This document shows, piece by piece, positions 56,942 to 64,000 of a stretch of DNA of 64,000 nucleotides. Below the pieces are notes generated by a model, which saw only the letters and a list, made by a program, of their open reading frames with translations, ran no database searches and was not told where the DNA came from. The DNA lies in NCBI GenBank assembly GCA_963831605.1, contig CAWHQR010000003.1:562076-626075 (forward strand), in the 5' to 3' direction. Made by a program: the position numbers and the translations under genes. The stretch's first letter is position 1, and each line of letters opens with the position of its first letter. Source of the DNA: DASUPK01 sp963831605 (GTDB taxonomy: Bacteria > Actinomycetota > Thermoleophilia > Solirubrobacterales > 70-9).

Positions 56942-57856
56942 TTAGGGCGCCTGGGCGGGACTCGCCGCACCTCGGGCACGCCGCCTGATCCGCCGCTGGA
57001 CCAGGAGCGTCCCGGCGGCGCCCAACATCACCATCGCGACGTTCACCCCGAGCAGGCCCAGAGCTCCGGCCGCGGTCCCGGCCTCGCCGAGCCCGGCTGC
57101 GACCCCGAGGTAGGCGGCGGCGGGGATCGTCGTGACCGAGACAGCCACGCCGACCGCTGCGCTTGCCCGCGTTTCGAGCGTCAGTATCCCCGCCACGCCT
57201 GCGACGAAAGCGACGATGATCGTCTCGTGATTGATGCTCGTCAAGCCGCCGAGCGCGTCGGATGCGGAGCTCAAAGTGAACCCGGACGGAATCAGGTCAA
57301 GCCGGTCCTGGACGAAAGCGATCAAGGCGGCGGCCGCAGCCACCACGGCCATCCCCAGCGCCACCGTCCGAAACGCCTCGCCCGTGAGCCGCCAGCTTCG
57401 CCTGAAGAGGCCCACGGCCATGGCCGTGATCGGCAGCAGGTCGGGGCTCACGGCCATCGCGCCGACGATGAGGATGGCGTTGCGGTCCAGCACGCCATAG
57501 CCGCCGATCACGCCGGCGATGAAGATCAGCACCAGATACTGCGGATACAGGCTGGCATTGATCCGAGCCTGGCCCAGCATGTCGGCCCATACCAGGGTCG
57601 TTTTGGGCCGCCGACCGGGAGTTCGCTCGATCGTGTCCAGGCGCAGGACCGTGAAATCCGACTCGGGGACGTCGAGCCGCCTGAGCTCGTCAAGCAGCGG
57701 GTCAACCGCCGCCGGACGGACCGAAGCTGCAATCACGGAGTGCCCGGAGCGCATCCCCTCGGTCCGCGTGACCCGGCTGACGCCGTCGAGCCGATCGATC
57801 GCCGCCCCAACGCGCTCCATCGCGGCCGATGGCCCAAAGACCTCCACCTGCATCAT
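56942..57856 (-). CDS. DUF389 membrane protein
   Basis: 304 residues. N-terminal ~95-residue soluble ferredoxin-like part (MMQVEVFGPSAAMERVGAAI), then the DUF389 core. Helices include Y-L-V-L-I-F-I-A-G-V-I-G-G-Y-G-V, N-A-I-L-I-V-G-A-M-A-V-S-P-D-L-L-P-I-T-A-M-A (the conserved G-A-M-x-x-S-P element) and five or so further segments. Function of the family is unknown. It is the last gene of the minus-strand sulfatase operon. Confidence 0.85.
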   Translation of the reverse strand: MMQVEVFGPSAAMERVGAAIDRLDGVSRVTRTEGMRSGHSVIAASVRPAAVDPLLDELRRLDVPESDFTVLRLDTIERTPGRRPKTTLVWADMLGQARINASLYPQYLVLIFIAGVIGGYGVLDRNAILIVGAMAVSPDLLPITAMAVGLFRRSWRLTGEAFRTVALGMAVVAAAAALIAFVQDRLDLIPSGFTLSSASDALGGLTSINHETIIVAFVAGVAGILTLETRASAAVGVAVSVTTIPAAAYLGVAAGLGEAGTAAGALGLLGVNVAMVMLGAAGTLLVQRRIRRRARGAASPAQAP

Positions 57857-57902
57857 CAGCTCGTCAGCATCTCATCTCATGATGGAGCGCCAGGCAGGGC
57901 GG

Positions 57903-58745
57903 TCAAGTGGTCGATCGATTGCTGGGCGAGCGCTTCAGCTTTGGATCGTCCTTTACACCATCCTTGTGGACCACCAAGCCGAGGTAGTCAAGTTCGCGCT
58001 TCGACTTGTCCTTGAGCTTCCGTCCCAGCATCGGACGCCCGTCGTCGTGGATGTAGGTGCCGGTTGGCTCCTTCGGGAGCGGCGCCTCCCAGGTCCGGTA
58101 CAGCGCGGTCACGCGGAACCCGTAGCCGACCATGAACGCGATTCCGGCAGACACGGCAATCGAGGCGCCCAGCTGATCGACGACCAGCCAGACGAAGCCG
58201 GTCAGAACCGCTGTGGCGACGAACCACTCGCCCTGGACGAACTGCTTGGGCGGCACATTCGAGGAGACGTCGACGTACCAACGACCGGCGGTCGGGCCGA
58301 CCACCGCAAGGGCGAGCACGCCCAAGATCGGGAGTCCGACTTCGACGCCCTTCTGCGCCCCGGCGATCGCATACCAGGGCAGCGAGAATGAGATCACGAA
58401 CTGGAAAAAGCCCTCGCGGAAGAGCTGACCGCCCTTGTAGGCCAGCAGGTATCCGGCGGTGCCGAAACTGAGTGCGAGGACGATGTAGGCCGGATTGGTC
58501 AGCGCGGACGGGACCTGGCCGACCAAGACGTCTCGCGTGATCCCGCCCCCCAGACCCATCAGAAGCGCCATCAGCATGATTCCGACCACGGTCCAGTTCT
58601 TGTAGTGGTCGGGTCGCCGGGCCAGCAGAGCGCCGTTCAGGGAGTTGGTCGAGGCCGCGATCAGATCGACGGTCGTGAAGTCCCCCGTCCACTGGAAGCC
58701 CCCGATGTGGAGCGAGGAGTTGGCCAGGGGGAGCGAATCGATCAT
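57903..58745 (-). CDS. TRIC/UPF0126-type membrane protein with cytoplasmic tail
   Basis: 280 residues. Six or seven helices with the glycine-rich repeats of the UPF0126/TRIC cation-channel family: L-I-A-A-S-T-N-S-L-N-G-A-L-L-A-R, L-M-G-L-G-G-G-I-T-R-D-V-L-V-G, and T-A-V-L-T-G-F-V-W-L. A ~60-residue charged C-terminal tail follows (KLKDKSKRELDYLG). Bacterial members conduct K+ or are annotated as glycine transporters; which applies is unclear. ATG 58745, 4 nt after the preceding gene. Confidence 0.82.
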   Translation of the reverse strand: MIDSLPLANSSLHIGGFQWTGDFTTVDLIAASTNSLNGALLARRPDHYKNWTVVGIMLMALLMGLGGGITRDVLVGQVPSALTNPAYIVLALSFGTAGYLLAYKGGQLFREGFFQFVISFSLPWYAIAGAQKGVEVGLPILGVLALAVVGPTAGRWYVDVSSNVPPKQFVQGEWFVATAVLTGFVWLVVDQLGASIAVSAGIAFMVGYGFRVTALYRTWEAPLPKEPTGTYIHDDGRPMLGRKLKDKSKRELDYLGLVVHKDGVKDDPKLKRSPSNRSTT

Positions 58746-58749
58746 CGGT

Positions 58750-59862
58750 TCAGACCTCCAACAGCGCCCCACGTCCGACCGGGTTGAAGCGCAGGAGCAG
58801 CCGCCGCGAGCTGGTTGCGGCCCAACGCTCGATCGTTTCCTGGCTGAGCGAACCCTCCACCCAGGCGAGCGCCAGGGAGGAATCGGGCGGCACGAAGGCG
58901 CCGAGGCCCTTCAGCCGCCGGGCGGACACCCCCCGCCCCGCCCACATGCCGTACAGGGCACCGGCGACCGCGCCGAAGATGCCCCAGAGAACCCCGACGA
59001 GCACCCCGCTCTCGATGGCGCCGAGGACCCCGTTGTTGCCCGCGGCGAAGCCCACGATCAAGCCATATGCCACGCCGAACAGCCCCCAGCCGAGGATCTG
59101 GCTCTTCGAGAAGGCGGCGGTTCCGGTCTTGGGCTCGATCACCCGAAGCCGACCGTGCTCGTTCGCCTCGACGAACAGCTCCACCTCCGGCTCCTTCTTG
59201 TCCCTGTGCTTTTCGGATCCGGACTCGGCCAACGCCTTCTTCGCGGCGTGCTCGCCGGTGTAACGCACCATCAGCATCTCCAGGGCGGCATCCCGGGTGC
59301 CCGGGGCCTCCTCCGGGTGTGTGTCGCCGTTGTGCACCTGCGCGGACAGGTCCGGCGTGATCTCCGCCACGCTCACGGTCGTGGGCTCGGAGGAGGCGGC
59401 GGACGAGAGGAGCCGCCGCGGGTCAGCCGCGCGCACGAAGGCAACGATGGCCGACGAATCGACCGGCAGCCGGCCGCCGATGCGCTTGAGCTCGTCCTTC
59501 GTGAGCAGGTGCTCGGAGTAGTAGGCGTACAGGCCGCCGCAGATGGCGCCGACCACCGCCCAGATGGCCAGTCCCTTCACCCCTCCGGCAAGCAGGCCGA
59601 AGATGCCCCAGGTGAGCGCCGGGGTCAGTGTGCCCGCCACAACCCGCCGCGGGTCATGGACCTGGACCTTGTGCTTGGAGTCGACCTTGACGACCACCTC
59701 GCCCAGGAGCGCGTCCCCTCCCTGGTCGATCCGCTTGTTCAGCTCCCTGTGGATCTTCGCGGCCCGTTTCGATCCGGCAAAACAGGCCAGCAGAAGGCAC
59801 TGCCGCTCAGTGGCGCCCGCGGCCGGCGTCTCGCCCGCGGCCGGTGCCCCTTCCTGGCTCAT
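58750..59862 (-). CDS. Duplicated DUF1269-like membrane protein
   Basis: 370 residues with two similar halves (about 20-165 and 195-370). Each half has a soluble beta-rich segment, a Gly-rich pair of membrane helices (T-W-G-I-F-G-L-L-A-G-G...A-I-C-G-G-L-Y-A-Y-Y; G-W-G-L-F-G-V-A-Y-G...A-L-Y-G-M-W-A-G), then P-x-D-S-S-A-I-V-A-F-V / P-P-D-S-S-L-A-L-A-W-V. The internal repeat suggests an ancient duplication. Function unknown. ATG overlaps the arylsulfatase stop by 4 nt (ATGA), so translation is coupled to the sulfatase. Confidence 0.75.
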   Translation of the reverse strand: MSQEGAPAAGETPAAGATERQCLLLACFAGSKRAAKIHRELNKRIDQGGDALLGEVVVKVDSKHKVQVHDPRRVVAGTLTPALTWGIFGLLAGGVKGLAIWAVVGAICGGLYAYYSEHLLTKDELKRIGGRLPVDSSAIVAFVRAADPRRLLSSAASSEPTTVSVAEITPDLSAQVHNGDTHPEEAPGTRDAALEMLMVRYTGEHAAKKALAESGSEKHRDKKEPEVELFVEANEHGRLRVIEPKTGTAAFSKSQILGWGLFGVAYGLIVGFAAGNNGVLGAIESGVLVGVLWGIFGAVAGALYGMWAGRGVSARRLKGLGAFVPPDSSLALAWVEGSLSQETIERWAATSSRRLLLRFNPVGRGALLEV

Positions 59863-61451
59863 CCGCTCTGGCGTTCGATCCCGTGGTGGGGATCCGGCAG
59901 CTCGTCGTGTTCCTCGACGAGCGCGGTGACGAACTGGACGATTCCCCCGAGCTGTATGTGCGTCTCGGGCTTGTACGTGCCCGGCTTCGGCGGCGTGTAC
60001 GGGTCGGGCGTTCCCGCCTTGATAGGAGGCTCGGCCGCCAGCGACTTCATGAACGCGGCCGCCGCCGTTGCCACCGGGTGCTCAATCACCCAGCCGTGCG
60101 AGAAGCTGATCTCGTGCTCCTCACGGGGGTCCCATTCGAGGTTGTAGACCATCGGCATGTTCCACGGCACCCAGGTCGAGTAGAAGTCGTCGTTCTTGAA
60201 CAGGTGAACCTTCCACTGGTGCCACTTGACCGCCTGCAGCCGGTTCCCCTGGAAGTGCAGGACGGTGTCGCGACCCGATTCCTCGGCGTCCCCGAGCAGG
60301 AAGTCGCGCATGTCCATGCCGTCGATCATCCGGTCGTCGGGCACCTTCGCGCCGGCGGCGTTGAGCAGCGTCGGGTACCAGTCCACCACGTGCACGATCT
60401 CGTTGCTGACCTTCCCGGCGGGCACCTTCCCCGGCCAGCGGATGATGCAGGGCGTCCGGTTCGACCCCTCGAGGGAGGTGAACAGGCTGCCGCGCCATGG
60501 CCCGGCGAATCCGTTCCATGTGCCTCCCACCGGGTCCGGGTCGATCGTCTGGGTGTGGTAGGTCGAGTCGGGGCCATTGTCCGAGGCCCAAACGACGATC
60601 GTGTCGTCAGCGAGCCCGAGCTCGTCGAGCTTGTCGAGCACCACGCCGGTGAAGTCGTCCATCTCCGTGAGGATGTCGGCAAAGTTCCCGCGCTTCGTCT
60701 TGCCGGCGTACTCCGGGTCGGGAATGGTCGGGTTGTGCACCTGCGTGTAGGGCAGATAGAGGTAGAAGGGTTTGCCCGCATCCTTCGACCGCTGCATGAA
60801 GTCGGTCGCCCACCCGGTGATCTTGCGATCGAACCCCGCTTTGAACTCCGCGTCATAGGTGCTGACCGGCTCGGGCTTCTCCCCCTTCTTCCTCGAATAG
60901 ATCGTCTGCGGCTCGACGTTGATCTTCGTGTCGCCGGCATACGGCTCGGAGGTCACGTCCCCGTTCGGGAAGTACGACTGCATCGTCCAGGTGACCTCGT
61001 CGGCGGTGCGCGGGGACCAGACGGCCTCGTCGAAGCCGAAGTCGACGGGGCTCCGGTTCTCGGGGTCGCTGCCCAGGTGCCACTTGCCATACATTCCCGT
61101 CGCGTACCCGGCATCGGACAGCGCCTGGGCGATCGTCACCTCCCAACGCGTCAACCCGTCTGGGCCACCCCCGAGCGGCACCGACGCTGTGCCCGAGCGG
61201 ATCGGGTGTCGACCGGTCAAGAGCGCCGATCGGGCCGGCGTGCACTGCGCCTCCATGTTGAAGTTCAGGAGCTTCAGGCCCTCGTCAGCGAACGCGTCGA
61301 TCCGCGGCGTGGGCGCGCCGCGGAGGATTCCGCCTCCGTAGCAGCCGAGCTCACCCCACCCGAAGTTGTCCCAGTAGAAAAAGACGATGTTCGGCTGCTT
61401 GCCAGAGTCCTTCTTGCCGGAGTCCTTCTTGCCAGAGTCCTTCTCACTCAT
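59859..61451 (-). CDS. Arylsulfatase, formylglycine type, cytoplasmic
   Basis: Hydrolyses sulfate esters. 530 residues. After a repeated lead (K-D-S-G-K x3) comes P-N-I-V-F-F-Y-W-D-N-F-G-W-G-E-L-G. The active-site Cys70 is in C-T-P-A-R-S-A-L-L-T-G-R (CxPxR, to be converted to formylglycine), then G-K-W-H-L-G, P-Y-T-Q-V-H-N-P and W-A-S-D-N-G-P-D. It lacks a signal peptide and the C-terminal jelly-roll domain found in the remnant at 55394. ATG 61451 with AGGAGGAG ribosome site. First gene of an operon with three membrane proteins. Substrate unknown. Confidence 0.93.
   Translation of the reverse strand: MSEKDSGKKDSGKKDSGKQPNIVFFYWDNFGWGELGCYGGGILRGAPTPRIDAFADEGLKLLNFNMEAQCTPARSALLTGRHPIRSGTASVPLGGGPDGLTRWEVTIAQALSDAGYATGMYGKWHLGSDPENRSPVDFGFDEAVWSPRTADEVTWTMQSYFPNGDVTSEPYAGDTKINVEPQTIYSRKKGEKPEPVSTYDAEFKAGFDRKITGWATDFMQRSKDAGKPFYLYLPYTQVHNPTIPDPEYAGKTKRGNFADILTEMDDFTGVVLDKLDELGLADDTIVVWASDNGPDSTYHTQTIDPDPVGGTWNGFAGPWRGSLFTSLEGSNRTPCIIRWPGKVPAGKVSNEIVHVVDWYPTLLNAAGAKVPDDRMIDGMDMRDFLLGDAEESGRDTVLHFQGNRLQAVKWHQWKVHLFKNDDFYSTWVPWNMPMVYNLEWDPREEHEISFSHGWVIEHPVATAAAAFMKSLAAEPPIKAGTPDPYTPPKPGTYKPETHIQLGGIVQFVTALVEEHDELPDPHHGIERQSG
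61398..61442. repeat. Three tandem 15-bp units in the arylsulfatase 5' end
   Basis: Units 61398-61412, 61413-61427 and 61428-61442 differ at one base and encode K-D-S-G-K repeats on the minus strand. In-frame, so copy-number change would only lengthen or shorten a flexible N-terminus. Confidence 0.85.
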
Positions 61452-61652
61452 CGGCTCACTCCTCCTGGTGGCTGGCCTATATGGGGGTTGCTGGGCAGAC
61501 CCTATGCGACCAAAATCACCAATTCAAGAAAGTCCACCCTTCCCATCGGAATAGGATCAGGCAGCGCCTCAGCAGCGCCGCCTCATATGTCGGCCACGAC
61601 CCAGATAGAGCCAGCAACGTGCCGCGATAGCGAGCCCGGAGACTGAGGAGAG

Positions 61653-62337
61653 ATGGGCGCGGTCGTTCTCCTGGCCTTCACCGCCGCCTTCAACCCGACA
61701 GAGATAGCGGCCGTAACCGTGATGCTGCTGCTGCGAAACCCCGAGCGGCTGATGCTGGGCTACTGGCTGGGCGCGATGACCACGGGCATCGCGTCCGGGC
61801 TGGTGATCGTCTTTGCGCTCCAGGACTCGGCCGAGCAGTCGACCAAGCACACGGTGAGCCCCGTCGTCCAGCTCGTCTTCGCGGCGCTACTGATCGTCGC
61901 CGCGATCGCGCTTGCGAAGGGCGGAGGGAAGCGCCTCGAGAAGAAGGAGAAAGAGAAGAAGAAGGACAAGGAGGACAAGAAACCGCCGAGGTGGCAGCGG
62001 ACACTGGAAAAGGGGAATGCCTGGCAGACCTTCGTGGTCGGGATCCTGCTGTCGTTTCCCGGCGCCTCCTACCTCGCCGCTCTAGACCGGCTGATCCACC
62101 TGCACTACTCGGCGTTCGCAGTGGTGCTGATTCTGGTCGGGTTCAACCTCATACAAAACCTTCTGCTCGAGATCCCGATGCTTGCGTTCAGGATCTGGCC
62201 CACGGAGACACCGGCCGCGATCGACAGGGCAAAAGCGTGGGTCGGTCAGGCACGCCAGGACATACGGTGTCTGGGGACTGGCGATACTCGGCGTGGCGCT
62301 GGCGATCATCAGCGTCATCGGACTCCTGTCGGGATGA
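61653..62337 (+). pseudogene. GAP-family membrane protein, last helix shifted out of frame
   Basis: Relative of the GAP/Sap (sulfolipid-addressing-like) membrane proteins: F-N-P-T-E-I-A-A-V-T-V-M-L, G-Y-W-L-G-A-M-T-T-G, a Lys-rich cytoplasmic loop (about 90-112), N-A-W-Q-T-F-V-V-G-I-L-L-S-F-P-G-A-S-Y, and I-Q-N-L-L-L-E-I-P. From about 62250 the frame changes to arginine-rich nonsense ending at 62342. In the +1 frame the natural last helix is intact (T-Y-G-V-W-G-L-A-I-L-G-V-A-L-A-I-I-S-V-I-G-L-L) and stops at 62337, 1 nt from the convergent gene. One extra base (GGTCAGGCAC for probable GGTCGGCAC) explains it. ATG has a GAGGAG site. Confidence 0.8.
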
Positions 62338-62338
62338 C

Positions 62339-63010
62339 CTAGGCGAAGATGTTCACTGCCCGGGCGATCACGAGCCCGAGGACCACGAGCGAGATCAGCG
62401 CTTGCACGGTCATGGTCATCTTGGCCCAGGGCGCCAGCGGCATCGCGTCCGTCGGGCTGAACGCGGTCGCGTTGGTGAAGCCCAGATACAGGTAGTCGAT
62501 GAAGCGGGGACGCCAGTTCGGCGGCGCGAGTTCGGGGTTCATCTGCTGCGGGAAGGCGAAGTCGACTATTCGGGAAGACGGCAGGTGAGCCCGCTCCGCC
62601 GCCCCGCCACCGTCCAGCTCCCAATAGAGGAGTGCGAAGGCGATGATGTTGGACCCCCAAACGATCGAGCCCGCTTCGAGCAGTGCGCCCGCTGATTCAG
62701 TCTCCTTGCCGCCGTTGATCAGATGTGAGGTCAGGAGGACCGTCGCCCACACCGCGCTGAGGACGAGCACGCAGATGAGCCCGACGGAGAGCGCACGAAG
62801 TTGGGCCGTGCGCCGGTCGATCCTCCCCGGATCGCCGATGATCTGAGCGACGAGCAGCCCACATACGATGACTGGGAGCAGCCAGTTAGGGCCGAGCCGC
62901 AGGTCGTCCGGCATCAGGAGGGTGAGGACAACCGCGGCGATTACGGCGATAGCGCTGGGCCAGCGCGGCTCGCCGACGACCAGATCTTCCGCGGCAGGCT
63001 CACTGGCCAC
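62339..63010 (-). CDS. DUF1345 membrane protein
   Basis: 223 residues, several helices: V-I-A-A-V-V-L-T-L-L-M-P, W-L-L-P-V-I-V-C-G-L-L-V, and V-G-L-I-C-V-L-V-L-S-A-V-W. The family core is Y-W-E-L-D-G-G-G followed by D-F-A-F-P-Q-Q, F-I-D-Y-L-Y-L-G-F-T-N-A-T-A-F-S-P-T-D-A-M-P-L (ion-channel-like re-entrant motif) and C-terminal V-I-A-R-A-V-N-I-F-A. Function unknown; resembles two-helix channel modules. Its last codons are duplicated as a relic at 52512-52544. Confidence 0.85.
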   Translation of the reverse strand: MASEPAAEDLVVGEPRWPSAIAVIAAVVLTLLMPDDLRLGPNWLLPVIVCGLLVAQIIGDPGRIDRRTAQLRALSVGLICVLVLSAVWATVLLTSHLINGGKETESAGALLEAGSIVWGSNIIAFALLYWELDGGGAAERAHLPSSRIVDFAFPQQMNPELAPPNWRPRFIDYLYLGFTNATAFSPTDAMPLAPWAKMTMTVQALISLVVLGLVIARAVNIFA

Positions 63011-63032
63011 GATGCCGCGATCCTATTGCGAC

Positions 63033-63398
63033 TCAGGCCAACTGCGGCCTGATGTGATCGAAGAGCTCGTTGAGCCCACTGGTCGGCGAGAACTCCACGT
63101 ACTCGGAGTCCTCGTGTGCGTTCGGCGCGTGCCCCGGCGACCAGTAGAAGGCCTGGCCCGCCTCGTAGACCTCCTCGCCGTCCTTCGTCCTCAGCCCGAG
63201 CCGCCCGCTCAACACGTATCCCCAGTGCGGACACTGGCAGAGGTCATCGGGCAGTCCGACCAGCAATGGCGCCAAGTCCCAGCCGGCCGGCACTCGAATG
63301 AATGCGACCGTCATGTCACCGCCGATCTCGTGGGTTCGGATCTCGACGCCGCCGGCGTCGAGCTGGACCTGTGCCTCTTCGCGCGCGATCGCCTTCAT
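63033..63398 (-). CDS. Cupin-domain protein
   Basis: 121 residues, single cupin. Q-C-P-H-W-G-Y-V-L-S-G-R-L-G is the first motif (one His rather than two) and G-Q-A-F-Y-W-S-P-G-H-A-P-N-A the second. Ends with a helix (GLNELFDHIRPQ). Similar small cupins are often sensors or lyases; no function can be assigned. ATG 63398. Confidence 0.75.
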   Translation of the reverse strand: MKAIAREEAQVQLDAGGVEIRTHEIGGDMTVAFIRVPAGWDLAPLLVGLPDDLCQCPHWGYVLSGRLGLRTKDGEEVYEAGQAFYWSPGHAPNAHEDSEYVEFSPTSGLNELFDHIRPQLA

Positions 63399-63459
63399 CA
63401 GCTTCGGAAGTAGTGAGCCGCAGTCGCGAACATGACCAATGCCTGGGAACGCTTACGAC

Positions 63460-64000
63460 TCATCGCTGTCGGCGATGCCGGGCGGAGCGACCTCGACCAC
63501 GGTCGATGTCCCGGGAGAGCTTCTGCTTGTCGGCGAGCCTGCCCTCGCCCAGCACCCCGGAGCCGGCCGCGCGGGCGATCGCGTCGCCCCCGCGCCCGCG
63601 CAAGATGTAGGCGAACCCGACCGCGATCATCGCTCCGGCGAGCGGCCCCACGACGTAGACCCAGTAGCTCGAGAAATCGCCGCTGACCAGGGCGGGCCCG
63701 AACGAGCGGGCGGGGTTCATCGAGGTGCCGCTGACCGGTGCCGACCAGAGGCCGGCGAGCGCGATGTACCCGCCGACGCCGAGGGCGGCGATCGCACCGA
63801 CGTTCTGGGCCGCCGAGGCGGTGCCGAGGATGACGCTCACCAGGCCGGCCGTGAGCGCGATCTCCATCAAGCAGCGCCTGCCAGTTCTCGTAGCCAGCGC
63901 CGGGCAGAGTGGCGCCGAGGTGCTCGATGTTCCCGAACACCGCCAGGAGGAAGAGGCAGGCCAGGGTGGCCCCGACGAGCTGGATGATGATGTAGCCGGG
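63460..64000 (-). pseudogene. Aquaporin/glycerol-channel family gene, frame broken; 5' end beyond window
   Basis: MIP-family channel. The right edge encodes P-G-Y-I-I-I-Q-L-V-G-A-T-L-A-C-L-F-L-L-A-V-F-G-N-I-E-H-L-G-A-T-L-P. This continues in one frame to W-Q-A-L-L (about 63869), then homology resumes in the next frame as M-E-I-A-L-T-A-G-L-V-S-V-I-L-G-T-A-S-A-A-Q. The second NPA box is present (S-G-T-S-M-N-P-A-R-S-F-G-P-A-L) with Y-W-V-Y-V-V-G-P-L-A-G-A. One extra base near 63868 (CTGCTTGATGGAG for probable CTGCTGATGGAG) explains the break. The C-terminal ~25 residues after R-G-R-G-G-D are atypical and Arg-rich. Confidence 0.85.

Noticed and set aside
1..64000. CRISPR arrays, tRNA/rRNA genes, insertion sequences, prophage
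   Set aside because: Intergenic spaces are almost all below 250 nt; none holds regularly spaced repeats, a cloverleaf, a transposase or integrase ORF.

Overview
The window is GC-rich, densely packed chromosomal DNA with frequent GTG starts. Gene content (comEA-comEC-holA-rpsT-murJ, hrcA-dnaJ-prmA-murI, phoH-ybeY-era, a fused hisIE at the head of a trp operon, an actinobacterial-type HadAB pair, a four-S1-domain rpsA with an acidic tail) suggests an actinobacterium, most likely a deep-branching Thermoleophilia/Solirubrobacterales-type lineage. This placement is inferred from gene order and protein flavour; no rRNA gene is present to confirm it. I saw no tRNA, rRNA, CRISPR array, insertion sequence or prophage.

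Layout. 1-9.5 kb: 3' end of leuS, a cupin, an acylphosphatase with a broken frame, competence genes comEA/comEC, holA, rpsT, murJ. 9.5-14.1 kb: divergent soxR and a DUF5519 gene around a textbook SoxR operator, a methyltransferase divergent from lepA, small stress-type genes. 14.1-22.3 kb: hadA-hadB, then hrcA-dnaJ-prmA-murI and yqeY-phoH-ybeY-era. 22.3-33.3 kb: hisIE-trpEGDC, then (after htrA, an SDR reductase and cfa) trpFBA, so the tryptophan pathway is complete but split. 33.3-41.8 kb: trmO, a phosphofructokinase with a pyrophosphate-type active site, a shortened binding lipoprotein, an mhqO/mhqD-like quinone pair, malic enzyme, a DUF559/AbiEi-type gene. 41.8-52.5 kb: polA, a flavoprotein, rpsA-coaE, lytic transglycosylase, secreted trypsin, TetR regulator, uvrB.

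52.5-64 kb is an accessory-looking region with gene remnants (a DUF1345 tail, a sulfatase C-terminal domain), an HD protein, DUF2252, and an arylsulfatase island. The island has a sulfatase followed by three membrane-protein genes of poorly known function on the minus strand, a facing formylglycine-generating enzyme, and then GAP-family, DUF1345, cupin and aquaporin genes.

Two genome-wide signals recur. First, many genes have a TAnnnT -10 box only 5-9 nt before the start codon and no Shine-Dalgarno, which points to widespread leaderless mRNAs. Second, four genes (acylphosphatase, rpsA tail, GAP protein, aquaporin) each need a net +1 shift to give the full family sequence, and two more (ybeY, tetR) have ATC where a start codon is expected. 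These may be sequence errors, decay, or real recoding; raw reads would decide.
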